NCBI RefSeq assembly: GCF_019711395.1
Contig: NZ_JAIGNL010000002.1
Span: forward strand, 822,648-886,647
Source: Qipengyuania xiapuensis
GTDB lineage: Bacteria > Pseudomonadota > Alphaproteobacteria > Sphingomonadales > Sphingomonadaceae
Reading direction: 5' to 3'
Length of the DNA stretch: 64,000 nucleotides
The notes below the pieces were generated by a model. The model did no database searches. It was not told the DNA's origin and saw nothing but the letters and a program-made list of their open reading frames with translations. Position numbers and translations under genes: made by a program. Below are positions 33,999 to 44,163 of the stretch, piece by piece (the stretch's first letter is position 1; each line of letters starts with the position of its first letter).

Positions 33999-35522
33999 TT
34001 ACCGTTCCTTCGTGGCCGAGAAGGTCAGGTCCGGGTTCTTCTCTTCCTGGTAGTTCACGTCCCACGGGCTCTTGGCCATGAAGACGAGATCGCCGTCGCG
34101 GTCCTTGGCGAGATTGGAGAGGTTGAACTTCTCGAATTCGGCCATCGCCTTCTCGTCGCCCTTGATCCAGCGCGCGGTGGCGAAGGGCGACGCTTCGAGC
34201 TTGGCCTCGACCTTGTACTCGGCCGAAAGGCGGCTGATCAGAACGTCGAGCTGGAGCTGGCCGACAACGCCGATGATCCACTGGCCGCCGATCTCGGGAT
34301 AGAAGACCTGGATGACGCCTTCTTCGGAGAGATCGTCGAGAGCCTTGCGCAGCTGCTTGGTCTTGGTCGGATCGACCAGCGCCACTCGGCGCAGGATTTC
34401 GGGTGCGAAATTCGGCAGGCCGGTGAAGCGGACCTGGTTCTTCTCGCTCAACGTATCGCCGACGCGCAGCGTGCCGTGGTTGGGAATGCCGATGATATCG
34501 CCCGGCTCTGCCGTATCGGCGACCTCGCGGTCCTGCGCGAAGAAGAGGATCGGCGAATGGATTGCGACCGGCTTGCCGAGACCCGAGGGCGTCAGCTTCA
34601 TCCCGCGTTTGAAGGTGCCCGAGACCTGCCGCATGAAGGCGATGCGGTCGCGGTGGTTGGGGTCCATGTTCGCCTGGACCTTGAAGATGAAGCCGGTGAC
34701 CTCGTCATGGTCGGGCGCGATCTGCTCTTCACCGGCAGGCTGCGGGCGCGGCGGCGGGGCGTATTTGGCGATCGCCTCGATCAGTTCGACCACGCCGAAG
34801 TTCTTCAGCGCCGAGCCGAAATAGACCGGCGTCAGGTCGCCATTGCGATAGGCGTCGAGATCGAACTCGGGATAGCCGATCTGCGCCAGTTCGACATTCT
34901 CCGCGATGTCTTCGGGCAGGTCGAAATCGGCAACACGCTTGCCTTTGAATTCCTTCGACGGACCTTCGGGCACGACCACTTCGCCGCTCGCGAAATCGAG
35001 GATGCCCTGGAACTCGCCGCCCATGCCGACCGGATACATCTGCGGGCTGACATCGAGCGCCAGCATGTCGGCGATCTCGTCGAGCAGTTCGAAGACCGGG
35101 CGGCCTTCGCGGTCGACCTTGTTGACGAAGGTGATGATCGGCACGCTGCGCAGGCGGCAGACCTCGAACAGTTTGCGCGTCTGCGGCTCGATACCCTTGG
35201 CCGCGTCGATCACCATGATGGCGCTGTCGACCGCGGTGAGCGTGCGATAGGTGTCTTCGGAGAAGTCCTCGTGCCCCGGCGTATCGAGCAGGTTGAAAGT
35301 AATGCCGTCGCGCTCGAAGGTCATGACCGAACTGGTCACCGAGATACCGCGCTGCTGCTCGATCTTCATCCAGTCCGAACGTGCACGCCGCGCCTGCCCG
35401 CGAGCCTTCACCTCGCCAGCCAAGTGGATGGCGCCGCCGGTCAGCAGCAGCTTCTCGGTGAGCGTGGTCTTACCGGCGTCGGGGTGCGAAATAATCGCGA
35501 AAGTACGGCGATCTGAAGTCAT
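33999..35522 (-). CDS. prfC: Peptide chain release factor 3
   Basis: 507-residue translational GTPase RF3, which recycles RF1/RF2 from the ribosome after termination. G1 is SHPDAGKTTLTEKLL, G2 is the RGISVTSSV switch, G3 is DTPGHEDFSEDTYRTL, and G4 is NKVDREGR. The RF3 C-terminal domain follows (VGQLQLDVLISRLSAEY). It lacks EF-G domain IV, so it is RF3 and not EF-G. It is 7 bases downstream of the SDR gene and part of the same run. Confidence 0.95.
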   Translation of the reverse strand: MTSDRRTFAIISHPDAGKTTLTEKLLLTGGAIHLAGEVKARGQARRARSDWMKIEQQRGISVTSSVMTFERDGITFNLLDTPGHEDFSEDTYRTLTAVDSAIMVIDAAKGIEPQTRKLFEVCRLRSVPIITFVNKVDREGRPVFELLDEIADMLALDVSPQMYPVGMGGEFQGILDFASGEVVVPEGPSKEFKGKRVADFDLPEDIAENVELAQIGYPEFDLDAYRNGDLTPVYFGSALKNFGVVELIEAIAKYAPPPRPQPAGEEQIAPDHDEVTGFIFKVQANMDPNHRDRIAFMRQVSGTFKRGMKLTPSGLGKPVAIHSPILFFAQDREVADTAEPGDIIGIPNHGTLRVGDTLSEKNQVRFTGLPNFAPEILRRVALVDPTKTKQLRKALDDLSEEGVIQVFYPEIGGQWIIGVVGQLQLDVLISRLSAEYKVEAKLEASPFATARWIKGDEKAMAEFEKFNLSNLAKDRDGDLVFMAKSPWDVNYQEEKNPDLTFSATKER

Positions 35523-35529
35523 GGTTCTC

Positions 35530-36273
35530 TTACGAGCGCGCGACGCGGAAACCAGCGAAATCCTGGCTCACCGGCATCAGCTCTATGCGATTGATATTGA
35601 GGTGCGGGGGCAGCTCGGCGATCCAGCGGATCGTGTCGGCAATGTCCTGTCCGGTCATCGGATCGGCGCCGCGATAGAGGTCGTCTGAAGCCTGCTGGCT
35701 GCCCGTGCGCACGACGGTAAACTCAGTCTCGACCATGCCCGGCTCGATGCTGGTCACCCGCACACCGGTGCCATGGAGGTCGGCGCGCAGGGCGAGCGTG
35801 AAGTGATTGGCAAAGGCCTTGGAGCCTGCGTAGACGTTGCCGCCCGGATAGATGTAGCTGCCCGCCACCGAGCCGATCGCGATGATCGCACCCTTGCGTT
35901 CGATCAGCACGGGCAACAGCTTGCGGGTCAGCACCACCATGGCCGTGACATTGGTGTCGATCATGGTCTGCCAGTCGTCAAGATCGGCTTCCTGCGCGGG
36001 CGATAGCCCCTGCGCGAGACCGGCATTGTTCACGAGAAGATCGATGCCTGCAAAGTCCTCGGGCAAGGCAGCGATGGCAGCGTCCATCGCCTCGGTATCG
36101 CGCACGTCGAAACAGGCGGCATGGACCTTGTCCGCGCCGAGTTCGGCCACCAGCGTATCGAGCCGTTCCTTGCGCCGCCCGGTCGCCACGCAGCGCCAGC
36201 CGCTCGCGACAAGCGTGCGGACGGTCGCCTCGCCAATGCCTGCGGTGGCTCCGGTGACGAAGGCGGTCTTCAT
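35530..36273 (-). CDS. SDR-family oxidoreductase (YdfG-like)
   Basis: 247-residue classical short-chain dehydrogenase. The Rossmann motif is VTGATAGIGEATVR, then LLVNNAGLAQ (NNAG), and the active-site Ser/Tyr/Lys are in GSVAGSYIYPGGNVYAGSKAF (YxxxK). Pro-Gly at IEPGMVETEF follows. NADP preference is suggested by ATGRRKERL. The overall pattern resembles YdfG (3-hydroxy acid dehydrogenase). The ATG overlaps the pheT stop (ATGA). The physiological substrate cannot be read out. Confidence 0.9.
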   Translation of the reverse strand: MKTAFVTGATAGIGEATVRTLVASGWRCVATGRRKERLDTLVAELGADKVHAACFDVRDTEAMDAAIAALPEDFAGIDLLVNNAGLAQGLSPAQEADLDDWQTMIDTNVTAMVVLTRKLLPVLIERKGAIIAIGSVAGSYIYPGGNVYAGSKAFANHFTLALRADLHGTGVRVTSIEPGMVETEFTVVRTGSQQASDDLYRGADPMTGQDIADTIRWIAELPPHLNINRIELMPVSQDFAGFRVARS

Positions 36274-38660
36274 CCGCGAAGCTCCGCGCCCTGCTTGGCG
36301 GCGTTGTTCACGATGTTGTCCGAGATCGCCTTGATCTCTTCGTCGGTGAAGCTCTTCTCGCCCGGCTGGAGGATGACTTCGACCGCGACCGACTTCTTGC
36401 CTTCGGGCACGCCCTGTCCGGCAAAGACGTCGAAGACGCGCGCATCGACGATGGTCTTCTTGTCTGCACCGCGCACGGCCTTCACGAGGTCGCCTGCCGC
36501 CAGGTCTGCTGGGACGAGGAAGGCGAAGTCGCGGGTGATCGCCTGAAGCGCGGGCGGCGAATAGGCAGCGCGCGCAAAGCCGCCACCCTTCCTTGCCGGG
36601 ATCGCATCGAGGAAGAGCTCGACAGCCATCACCGGCCCGTCGATGTCGAAGGCCTTGAGCGTATTGGGATGCAGCGCGCCGAAACGGGCGAGCACGTTCT
36701 TGGGGCCGAGCCGCAATGTGGCCGACTGGCCGGGGTGGAACTGGTCACCCGCCTCACCCATGACCATGAGGTTGCCCACCGGCGCACCGGCGGCTTCGAG
36801 CAGCGCCTCGGCCTCGGCCTTGGCATCATAGGCGTCGAACTTGGCGCCCTTGCCATTGGACCAGCCGCGAGCGGTCTTCTCGCCCGAGAGCACCAGGCCG
36901 AGCGTCGGCTTCTCGTCGCTCGCGCCATTGGTCCCACGAAAATAGCGGCGGCCGATTTCGAACAGGCGCGCACCGTCAGCACCGCGGTCGGCATTGCGCT
37001 TCGCAGCCGAAAGCAGGCCCGGGATGAGCGAGGGGCGCATCGCCTTCATGTCTTCGCTGATCGGGTTTTCGAGGACCCAGAGCTCGGCGCCATCGGCGAA
37101 GTGTTCGGCCTCGTCCGTCGGCAGGAAGGACCAGGTGATTGCTTCGTTGAGACCGCGCGCAGCAGCAGCGCGGCGCAGCTTGCGCTCGGCCCGCTGCAGC
37201 GGGGTTGCCGTCGGCAGCGCAACGCCGGGGCGACGTGGCAGCGGCTTGCTTTCGACCTCGTCGATCCCGTGGATGCGCACGACCTCTTCAACGAGATCGG
37301 CAGGGCCTTCGATATCATGGCGACGCGGCGGACAAGTGACCGTCCAGTCGTCGCCGACCTTGAAATCAAGCGATTCCAGAATGGCCCGCTGCTCTTCCTG
37401 CGGCACTGCAAGGCCGCCGAGCCGTTCGGTCAGGCGCGGGTCGAACTTGATCGTCTGCGCGGTGACAGGCGGCTGGCCTGCGCGCACGACCTCGGTCGGT
37501 TCGCCGCCGCAGGTCTTGGTGATCAAGCTGGTGAGGATCGCGAGACCATCGTCGAGATATTCGGGATCGACGCCCCGCTCGAAACGCGTGCGCGCATCCG
37601 AGGCGAGGCCGAGCTTGCGGCCCGTCACGCCGATGCGCTCGGGATCGAAATAGGCAATCTCGAGCAGAACGTCGGTGGTCGTCTCGGTGGCACCCGAGTG
37701 CTCGCCGCCCATGATGCCGGCAATGTCGTGGACGCCATTGTCGTCGGCGATCACGGTCATCGTGTCGTCGAGCGTGTAGGTTTTCTCGTTGAGCGCTTCG
37801 ACCTTCTCGCCGTTCTGTGCACGGCGGGCCACAACCGCGCCCGAAAGCTTGGCGAGGTCATAGACGTGCGCCGGACGCCCGAAGGCGAGCATGAGGTAGT
37901 TGGTCGCATCGACCAGTGCAGAGATCGGGCGCTGGCCCGCCGCGATCAGGCGGCGCTGCATCCACTCGGGCGAAGGCTTAGTGTTGTCGACACCGCGAAT
38001 GACGCGGCCGTAAAACGCCGGGCAGCCTTCCGGATCGTCGGTGCGGATCTCGACCGGGCACTCACCCGAGGCCGCGATTGCCGAGGCTTCGACCAGCTTG
38101 AATGTGCCGAGACCGGCAGCGGCGAGATCGCGCGCGATGCCCTGCACGCCCATGCAATCGGGGCGGTTCGGCGTGATCGCTACGTCGAAGACGGGCGAGG
38201 CATCGTGATATTCGGCGAAGGTCTGGCCGACCGGCGCATCCTCGGGCAGCTCGATGATGCCGTCGTGCTCTTCGCCCAGTTCGAGCTCGCGCACCGAACA
38301 CATCATGCCGTTCGATTCGACACCGCGGATCGCGCTCTTGCGCAGCTCCATGCCGTTCGCAGGGACCACCGCGCCAGGCAGGCCCAACACGCCCTTCATG
38401 CCCGCACGCGCATTGGGCGCGCCGCACACGACCTGCAGGGGATCGCCCTCACCCGTATCGACAGTGAGGACCTGCAGCTTGTCGGCATCGGGATGCTTGG
38501 CCGCGGTCAGCACCTTGGCGATGCGGAAGCCTTCGAGCTTGTCGGCCGGATCCTCGATGCCTTCGACCTCGTGGCCGATGCGATTGAGCGCAGCTGCGAT
38601 GTCCGCAACCGAAGCGTCGGTTTCGAGGAAGTACTTCAGCCATTCGAGCGAGAACTTCAT
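36270..38660 (-). CDS. pheT: Phenylalanyl-tRNA synthetase beta chain
   Basis: 796-residue beta subunit of the alpha2-beta2 enzyme. The N-terminal EMAP-II-type tRNA-binding domain shows [25 protein letters not shown]. The B3/B4 editing domain includes [26 protein letters not shown]5 includes [11 protein letters not shown], and the C-terminal FDX-ACB domain shows [26 protein letters not shown]. It overlaps pheS (ATGA) and the SDR gene (ATGA). Length is normal for the family. Confidence 0.97.
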   Translation of the reverse strand: MKFSLEWLKYFLETDASVADIAAALNRIGHEVEGIEDPADKLEGFRIAKVLTAAKHPDADKLQVLTVDTGEGDPLQVVCGAPNARAGMKGVLGLPGAVVPANGMELRKSAIRGVESNGMMCSVRELELGEEHDGIIELPEDAPVGQTFAEYHDASPVFDVAITPNRPDCMGVQGIARDLAAAGLGTFKLVEASAIAASGECPVEIRTDDPEGCPAFYGRVIRGVDNTKPSPEWMQRRLIAAGQRPISALVDATNYLMLAFGRPAHVYDLAKLSGAVVARRAQNGEKVEALNEKTYTLDDTMTVIADDNGVHDIAGIMGGEHSGATETTTDVLLEIAYFDPERIGVTGRKLGLASDARTRFERGVDPEYLDDGLAILTSLITKTCGGEPTEVVRAGQPPVTAQTIKFDPRLTERLGGLAVPQEEQRAILESLDFKVGDDWTVTCPPRRHDIEGPADLVEEVVRIHGIDEVESKPLPRRPGVALPTATPLQRAERKLRRAAAARGLNEAITWSFLPTDEAEHFADGAELWVLENPISEDMKAMRPSLIPGLLSAAKRNADRGADGARLFEIGRRYFRGTNGASDEKPTLGLVLSGEKTARGWSNGKGAKFDAYDAKAEAEALLEAAGAPVGNLMVMGEAGDQFHPGQSATLRLGPKNVLARFGALHPNTLKAFDIDGPVMAVELFLDAIPARKGGGFARAAYSPPALQAITRDFAFLVPADLAAGDLVKAVRGADKKTIVDARVFDVFAGQGVPEGKKSVAVEVILQPGEKSFTDEEIKAISDNIVNNAAKQGAELRG

Positions 38661-39757
38661 GCTTGCGCTCCCACACCTGCGGAAAGGGTCGGCTGGTCGA
38701 ATGGCGAGAAGCCGTAGTGGTCGAGCCAGCGCTGGTCGCCGTCGAAGAAGGCGCGCAAATCATCCATCCCGTATTTGAGCATGGCGAGGCGGTCGACGCC
38801 CACGCCGAAAGCGAAACCCTGCCATTCGTCGGGGTCGAGCCCGGCGAATTCGATCACGCGGCGATTGACCATGCCGCTGCCGAGAAGTTCCATCCAGCCG
38901 TGACCGGGCGCATCGCCGTCACCGCCGAGAACGCGGCGGCCGTTCACGTCCTTCCAGCCCACATCGACCTCGACCGAAGGTTCGGTGAAGGGGAAGTAGG
39001 AGGGGCGCAGGCGCAGCACGATGTCGTCGCGCTCGAAGAAGGCCTTGAGGAAGGTTTCCAGAGTCCACTTGAGGTGGCCGAGGTTGATGTCGCGGTCGAT
39101 CACCAGTCCCTCGATCTGGTGGAACATCGGCGTGTGCGTTGCGTCGCTGTCGCTGCGATAGACGCGGCCCGGCGCGATGATGCGGATCGGCGCGCCTTCC
39201 TTCACCATGGAACGGATCTGAACCGGCGAGGTATGCGTGCGCAGGAGCATGCGGTTTCCGTCGGCGTCCCTGTCCGGGAAGTAGAAGGTGTCGTGCATGG
39301 CGCGCGCGGGGTGCGTTTCGGCCATGTTGAGCGCGGTGAAGTTGTGCCAGTCGTCCTCGATTTCGGGTCCGGTGGCGACCGAGAAGCCGAGGTCGGCGAA
39401 GATTTCCGCGAGTTCGTCCATCACCTGGCTGACCGGGTGCACGCTGCCGCGCGGGGCTTGCGGCGCAGGAAGCGTCAGGTCGAGGCGCTCCGAGGCGAGC
39501 TTGCGCTCGAGTTCTTCCGCTTCGAACTGCGCCTTGCGAGCCGCAATCGCATCCGCCACCGCGGTGCGCGCGCCCTGGATCTTCGGTGCCTGTTCCTGAC
39601 GCTCTTCGGGGCTCATCTTGCCCAGCGTCTTCATCAGCGCCGAGATCGAGCCCTGCTTGCCAAGATACTCGATGCGCAGCGCTTCGAGCGCATCGGCGTC
39701 GCTCGCTTCTTCGATGCGCGAGAGCGCACCTGATTGCAGTGTCACAAGATCGGTCAT
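38657..39757 (-). CDS. pheS: Phenylalanyl-tRNA synthetase alpha chain
   Basis: 366-residue catalytic alpha subunit. N-terminal coiled coil (residues 1-90) and class-II motifs are visible: [12 protein letters not shown] (motif 1/2 region), [35 protein letters not shown] (motif 2) and [21 protein letters not shown] (motif 3, GxGxxR). The ATG at 39757 gives the usual MTDLV start. It leads a coupled run of seven genes. Confidence 0.97.
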   Translation of the reverse strand: MTDLVTLQSGALSRIEEASDADALEALRIEYLGKQGSISALMKTLGKMSPEERQEQAPKIQGARTAVADAIAARKAQFEAEELERKLASERLDLTLPAPQAPRGSVHPVSQVMDELAEIFADLGFSVATGPEIEDDWHNFTALNMAETHPARAMHDTFYFPDRDADGNRMLLRTHTSPVQIRSMVKEGAPIRIIAPGRVYRSDSDATHTPMFHQIEGLVIDRDINLGHLKWTLETFLKAFFERDDIVLRLRPSYFPFTEPSVEVDVGWKDVNGRRVLGGDGDAPGHGWMELLGSGMVNRRVIEFAGLDPDEWQGFAFGVGVDRLAMLKYGMDDLRAFFDGDQRWLDHYGFSPFDQPTLSAGVGAQA

Positions 39758-39828
39758 GAATCTCTCGAGGGTAAGGTCCTTTGCGGCCTGCCTCTAGCGG
39801 CAGATGCAAGAATCCTAAAGCCCAGTTT

Positions 39829-39857
39829 CTCGGATGGCGGAGTTCAGGCCATCCGAG
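39829..39857. promoter_or_regulatory. Perfect inverted repeat in the pheS leader
   Basis: CTCGGATGGC (39829-39838) and GCCATCCGAG (39848-39857) are perfect 10-base arms with a 9-base loop, about 72 bases upstream of the pheS start and downstream of the AraC gene. There is no T-run, so it is either a weak terminator or a leader element. Confidence 0.4.
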
Positions 39858-39935
39858 TGCCTGATACGCAACGTGCCCGTGCGGATTCGGAGCCGCCTTT
39901 AGATAGGAACGGATGGAAACAGGGCGGGCGCCCCG

Positions 39936-40850
39936 TCAGGTGGCGCTGGCGCTTTGCGCAGCCTGCGGCTCCTCCGCCTTCGCCGGAGTACCCCAGACCC
40001 GCTTCTGGTTCGGCATGAAGGCGTTGAGGATCGGATGCGGCATCGAAGCATACTCGCTCGGGCTCATGCCCATGAAGTCATGGAACTCGTGCACGAAATG
40101 CGCTTGGTCGTGGTAATGCGCGTCGATCGTGCGGGTCCAACTCTTCTCGTCCGAGAGCATGAAAGCCGCGAGGCTGCGCATCATGCGCTGCCGGCGCAGG
40201 AGCGCTCTCGGCGGGAGGCCGAAATGGCGCCCGCAAATCCGCTCGAGAGTGCGAACATTTAGCCCCGTCCTCTCGGCAAGCGCCCTGACTTCCAGCAGGT
40301 GCGGATCTTCCATCGCGTGCTGGATCGCAAGAATGCGCTCTTCGTCCCGTGGCGGCGGGGCAAGCGAGCGGAAGAATTCGCACATGTCTTCCACCTGCTC
40401 TTCGGGATCATGCGAGAAATTGCAAAGGATGCCGCACAGCGGAGCGAGCGACGCAAAATCCGGATGCTTTTCCCCGTCCCAAAGTCCGTTGAGATAGTCC
40501 TTCGCCGGTCGCCTCACGAAGCGGGCCCAGCCGAGCGGGGATAGCGCGATGCCCCACAGGCAGGTCGAGCCGATGGTGAAGCGATTGGCCTTGTTGGTCG
40601 GACCGGTCACAGAAAACCGCGCGCTGAGCTCCGTGTCGCTATCGAGCGGCTGCGCCTTGGGCGGGTTCTTGTCGGCGAAGCGCAGGTTTGCCCAAGCGGG
40701 CTGGAGATAGTCGGTGACGGTCTGGCCGCGCGGCAGGCTGACTTCGAGCCGGTAGAAATTGCCGAAGCACGTCTTCAGGTCTGGCGGCGGAGCAAAGAAC
40801 TGCACCTCCAAGCCCGGTTTCCTGTCGGATGAGTGGCCGACGTGTTCCAT
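39936..40850 (-). CDS. AraC-family regulator, between rplT and pheS
   Basis: 304-residue regulator. The N-terminal 170 residues form a sensor-like domain (GLEVQFFAPPPDLKTCFGNFYRLEV) without a recognisable ligand site. The C-terminal HTH_18 pair spans about residues 185-275 (LEVRALAERTGLNVRTLERICGRHFGLPPRALL, then SWTRTIDAHYHDQAHFVHEFHDFMGMSPSEYA). The gene separates rplT from pheS on the same strand. It has no sequence similarity strong enough to link it to the pair at 44-46 kb. Confidence 0.86.
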   Translation of the reverse strand: MEHVGHSSDRKPGLEVQFFAPPPDLKTCFGNFYRLEVSLPRGQTVTDYLQPAWANLRFADKNPPKAQPLDSDTELSARFSVTGPTNKANRFTIGSTCLWGIALSPLGWARFVRRPAKDYLNGLWDGEKHPDFASLAPLCGILCNFSHDPEEQVEDMCEFFRSLAPPPRDEERILAIQHAMEDPHLLEVRALAERTGLNVRTLERICGRHFGLPPRALLRRQRMMRSLAAFMLSDEKSWTRTIDAHYHDQAHFVHEFHDFMGMSPSEYASMPHPILNAFMPNQKRVWGTPAKAEEPQAAQSASAT

Positions 40851-40897
40851 AGGCCTGTATTAGCGGCATAAGACGATTTGCGCCACGCCCAAAAAAG

Positions 40898-40933
40898 AAA
40901 ACGGGCGCCTCCCGAAAGGGGAAGCGCCCGTTT
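40898..40933 (-). terminator. Terminator after rplT
   Basis: On the minus strand AAACGGGCGC and GCGCCCGTTT (40924-40933 and 40898-40907) pair perfectly, followed by a T-run. It is 23 bases past the rplT stop and explains why the AraC gene is a separate unit. Confidence 0.88.
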
Positions 40934-40955
40934 CTATTGTTTGTTTTCGCGCGGG

Positions 40956-41315
40956 TTAGGCCGGAAGGGCCTTCTTCGCCTGCTCGATGATCGCCTTGAA
41001 AGCCGCAGCTTCGTTCATGGCGAGATCGGCCATAACCTTGCGGTCGAGTTCGATGCCGGCAAGCTTGGTGCCGTGCATGAACTGCGAGTAGGTCAGACCT
41101 TCGGCGCGAACCGCAGCGTTGATACGCTGGATCCACAGGGCGCGGAAGTTGCGCTTCTTAACCTTGCGGTCGCGGTAAGCGTACTGGCCAGCCTTTTCGA
41201 CGGCCTGGCGAGCGACGCGGATGGTGTTCTTGCGGCGACCGCGATAGCCCTTGGCCTGGTCTAGGAGCCGCTTGTGCTTCTGGCGCGTGGTAACGCCGCG
41301 TTTAATGCGAGGCAT
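40956..41315 (-). CDS. rplT: Ribosomal protein bL20
   Basis: 119-residue large-subunit protein, standard length. It is highly basic, begins [16 protein letters not shown] and has the [16 protein letters not shown] and YSQFMHG segments of bL20. It binds 23S rRNA early in assembly. It follows rpmI by 23 bases and shares its transcript. Confidence 0.98.
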   Translation of the reverse strand: MPRIKRGVTTRQKHKRLLDQAKGYRGRRKNTIRVARQAVEKAGQYAYRDRKVKKRNFRALWIQRINAAVRAEGLTYSQFMHGTKLAGIELDRKVMADLAMNEAAAFKAIIEQAKKALPA

Positions 41316-41338
41316 ATCTCTTTCTCCTTAGTTCGCGA

Positions 41339-41542
41339 TCAGTCGAGGCCGTAAGGCGCCCACTTCTTCACCGTCTTGCTGTCGGCTTCCGACAGGACAG
41401 TGGTGCCGCGGTTCTGGCGGATGTACTTCGCATTGTGGCTGATCAGGCGGTGGCGCTTGCCGGCCACACCGTGCTTGACCTTGCCGTTGGCGGTGATCTT
41501 GAAGCGCTTCTTCACACCGCTTTTGGTCTTCAGCTTGGGCAT
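41339..41542 (-). CDS. rpmI: Ribosomal protein bL35
   Basis: 67-residue basic protein beginning [15 protein letters not shown], with [19 protein letters not shown] inside. The ATG at 41542 is used: AGGAG is six to seven bases upstream. The ATG two codons earlier (41548) sits directly on that ribosome site. infC, which usually precedes rpmI, is not adjacent. Confidence 0.97.
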   Translation of the reverse strand: MPKLKTKSGVKKRFKITANGKVKHGVAGKRHRLISHNAKYIRQNRGTTVLSEADSKTVKKWAPYGLD

Positions 41543-41661
41543 TTTCATCTCCTTATCAGAGACACGTCCAACCAGCCCTGGCAGCCCTTACGGCCAGACC
41601 GGCAGATGAATCACGTGTCGGTGAAGGCCGCGCAGATAGCGATTCCCCCACCAAATGCAAG

Positions 41662-42411
41662 TCAGAAGTGGGTGACGTAGCCGCCGTCGACGATGAGCGT
41701 GTGGCCGGTAATGTACGACGCGGCATCGGATGCAAGGAAGGCGACGGGGCCTGCGATCTCCTCCGGGTTGGCCCATCGGCCGAGCGAGGTGCGCCGCTGC
41801 AGGTGCGCTGCGATTTCAGGGGTGCCGGTAAACCATTCGTCGTTCGCCTCGGTCAGCACGAAGCCGGGCGCGACGGCATTCACCGTGATGCCGTCGGGAC
41901 CAAGTTCGGCCGCGAGCGAACGGGTCACCCCGTCGAGCGCTGCCTTGCTCGCCGTATAGGATGCATCGCCGCGCGCGATTTCCGAGGCGATCGAAGTAAT
42001 ATTGATGATCCGCCCCTGCGGCGATGCGCGCAGCAACGGGGCAGCACGGCGCGCGAGGTCGAAAGGAGCGACGAGGTTCGCATCGAGCAGGCGCGCCATG
42101 TCCTCGCGGCCGATCTCCTCGAATGCGCGGCGATCGCGTTGGCCGACATTGTTGACGAGAATGTCGAGGCCTTCTTCGGCGATCTGCGCAAACGCGCGCT
42201 CGCATGCTGCATCCTCGGTGATGTCGAAGGCCAGCGGGCGGGCATTCGCGCCGATGCGCGCAGCGGCATCCAGGAGTGCCGCCTCGTCGCGCCCGTTGAT
42301 CCAGACACTCGCGCCGCAATCGGCGAGAGCTTGCGCGATGGCGAGGCCCAGCCCTCGCGCCGCGCCGGTGACCAGCGCGGTCTTTCCCTCAAGCGAAATG
42401 GAAGCCGTCAT
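41662..42411 (-). CDS. SDR-family oxidoreductase
   Basis: 249-residue short-chain dehydrogenase. Motifs: VTGAARGLGLAIAQ (TGxxxGxG), ILVNNVGQRD, NITSIASEIARGDASYTASKAAL (Ser and YxxxK) and NAVAPGFVLTE. NNVG replaces the usual NNAG. The resemblance is to gluconate-5-dehydrogenase or FabG-like enzymes, but the substrate is not clear. It is upstream of rpmI on the same strand with 113 bases between and probably separate. Confidence 0.9.
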   Translation of the reverse strand: MTASISLEGKTALVTGAARGLGLAIAQALADCGASVWINGRDEAALLDAAARIGANARPLAFDITEDAACERAFAQIAEEGLDILVNNVGQRDRRAFEEIGREDMARLLDANLVAPFDLARRAAPLLRASPQGRIINITSIASEIARGDASYTASKAALDGVTRSLAAELGPDGITVNAVAPGFVLTEANDEWFTGTPEIAAHLQRRTSLGRWANPEEIAGPVAFLASDAASYITGHTLIVDGGYVTHF

Positions 42412-42462
42412 GCCGGGCTTGGTAGCCGATCCCCCGCCAAGGGCCAGCCCCCGCGGCCAAGA

Positions 42463-42495
42463 AAAAGGGCGGAGCGGCTGATTGCCGCCCCGCCC
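42463..42495 (-). terminator. Terminator of the outer membrane protein gene
   Basis: On the minus strand GGGCGGGGCGGC and GCCGCTCCGCCC (42484-42495 and 42467-42478) pair with one mismatch, followed by TTTTTC. It lies 24 bases after the stop. Confidence 0.88.
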
Positions 42496-42519
42496 CGGAA
42501 TGCGATCCTGTCGGTTGGC

Positions 42520-43158
42520 TTAGAAGCGCACGCCGAAAGCAGCGCCGATGTTCGAGCGCTGGAAATCGAAACCGTAAAGGTCGTAGTTCTCGCTGATGCC
42601 GACTTCGAGACGGCCGTAGGCGTTTTCGCTGAAGCCATGCTCGTAACCGAAGGCGAAGTTGTAGCCGCCGCCCTTTTCGGTTTCGTCGAAGGTGAACGTC
42701 TGGTCGAGCACCGGATCGTAGTAGCTGCCCTCGAGGGTCAGGCTCTGCTGGCTGTAGCCGAGCTTGCCGAACACGAGGCCGCTGTCACCGGTGGTGAGAC
42801 CGATGTGCACGCCGGCAGCCCAGAAGCCGTCCGACGAAAGGCACAGGTCGATATCGCACGATTCGACGGTCGAAACGTCGTAGGTGAAGTACGGACCGAC
42901 AACGAGGTTGTCGCCCGCTGCGATGTCGTAGCCGATTTCACCACCGAAACCGACGGCATCGCCGAGTTCGTAGATGATGTCGTCTTCGGGATCGCCGATA
43001 CGCTCGTAGAAAACGCGGCCTTCGAAGCGGATGCCCGACTTCTCGACCGAAGCAGGAGCGGGACGCTCGTCTTCATAGCCGTAGTCACCGTCCTGTGCCT
43101 GTGCTGCCACAGGCATGCAAGCACCCGCCATTGCGAGCGCAAGTACGATCTTCTTCAT
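42520..43158 (-). CDS. Outer membrane beta-barrel protein
   Basis: 212-residue secreted protein. Signal peptide residues 1-22 end AAQAQ. The rest alternates hydrophobic and polar residues in strands: GIRFEGRVFYERIG, VGFGGEIGYDIA, LVVGPYFTYDVS, GFWAAGVHIGL and RLEVGISENYDLYGF. It ends with the aromatic C-terminus GVRF, as recognised by BAM. It also has a short C-to-C segment (ESCDIDLCLSS). The ATG at 43158 is chosen over 43176 for the signal peptide. Porin-like or adhesin-like function cannot be assigned. Confidence 0.82.
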   Translation of the reverse strand: MKKIVLALAMAGACMPVAAQAQDGDYGYEDERPAPASVEKSGIRFEGRVFYERIGDPEDDIIYELGDAVGFGGEIGYDIAAGDNLVVGPYFTYDVSTVESCDIDLCLSSDGFWAAGVHIGLTTGDSGLVFGKLGYSQQSLTLEGSYYDPVLDQTFTFDETEKGGGYNFAFGYEHGFSENAYGRLEVGISENYDLYGFDFQRSNIGAAFGVRF

Positions 43159-43279
43159 AGTAATATTGACCCTCATTCAATTGCCGAAACTCCGGCACGA
43201 GGGATTGCTAACGCGAGAAACCTTGCCCGCAAGTTTACAGTTGCGCTTTTACTACAGCGACACGACTACTGTTGCAGAA

Positions 43280-44059
43280 TTACGCCAATCCCATGGCCTC
43301 GAGGACATCCTCGAGGCGCGCAGGATCGCCGATCGCAAGCGCGTTGCCGTCGCTTCCGGCATGCAGTGGTTCGCCCGACCAGTCGCACATGATGCCGCCG
43401 GCACCTTCGACGACGGGCGCGAGCGCAGCGAAGTCATGAAGCTTGAGGCCGGCTTCGCACACTATGTCGACATGGCCGCTCGCGACCAGACCGTAATTGT
43501 AGCAGTCGCCGCCGTAGATGATCTTGCGCTCGGCAACCGACTTGGCGAGCCCCATGAAGTGGTCGGCTTCATGATCGGAGAACTGGTGCGGGGTCGTCGT
43601 CGCCAACACCGCGCCCGACAGTTCGCGGCAGGCGGAGGCGCGGACAGGCTTGCCGTTGAAGGTCGTGGTGTGCCCGGTACGCCCGGCCCAGCGTTCGCGC
43701 CCGATGGGCTGGTCGATAATGCCGAGCACCGGGAAACCGTCCTGCAACAGGGCGATCAGCGTGCCGAAGATCGGACGACCCGCGATGAAGCTGGTGGTTC
43801 CGTCGATAGGGTCGAGTACCCACTTGCGTGAGGCGCCCTCGTTACGGGTGCCGTATTCTTCGCCGACGATACCGTCGTCCGGAAGCTCGCTCTCGATGAT
43901 GGCACGCATGGCTGCCTCGGCCGCCCGGTCCGCCTCGGTGACGAAGCTGCGGTCGGCCTTCTGCTCCTGAGACCATTCGCCGCGATAGAGCGGCCTGATC
44001 GCCTCGCCGGCTGCATCGGCGAGACGGTTTGCGAGTGCGAGATCCTTGCTGGAAGCCAT
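43280..44059 (-). CDS. hisN: Histidinol-phosphatase, IMPase type
   Basis: 259-residue Mg2+-dependent phosphatase of the inositol-monophosphatase fold. The metal sites are GEEYG (Glu), WVLDPIDGTTSFIAG (DPIDGT) and ASGHVDIVCEAGLKLHDFAAL (D in HDFAAL). The GGDCYNYGLVASGHVD segment is characteristic of the HisN branch, which makes histidinol from histidinol phosphate. It is a well-matched call, though inositol or other phosphatases of the fold cannot be fully excluded. ATG at 44059; it diverges from the AraC-type gene. Confidence 0.88.
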   Translation of the reverse strand: MASSKDLALANRLADAAGEAIRPLYRGEWSQEQKADRSFVTEADRAAEAAMRAIIESELPDDGIVGEEYGTRNEGASRKWVLDPIDGTTSFIAGRPIFGTLIALLQDGFPVLGIIDQPIGRERWAGRTGHTTTFNGKPVRASACRELSGAVLATTTPHQFSDHEADHFMGLAKSVAERKIIYGGDCYNYGLVASGHVDIVCEAGLKLHDFAALAPVVEGAGGIMCDWSGEPLHAGSDGNALAIGDPARLEDVLEAMGLA

Positions 44060-44163
44060 GCGCGCGCCGCTATCAGGCCAGCCGATTTGAGGCCAGCGAA
44101 TGTTGCAGGTGCAAAACCACAGAAACAGTGTACAAAGCCGACAGGGGCCACAGGGGAACCCGA

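Noticed and set aside
36669..38717. Long plus-strand open frame of over 650 codons
   Set aside because: It lies entirely opposite pheT, a clear 796-residue synthetase subunit, and reads as Arg/Asp/Ala-rich low-complexity sequence typical of an antisense shadow in GC-rich DNA.
44029..44163. Upstream extension of the first AraC paralogue
   Set aside because: It overlaps the hisN start on the other strand and has no similarity to the paralogue. The ATG at 44164 is preferred.
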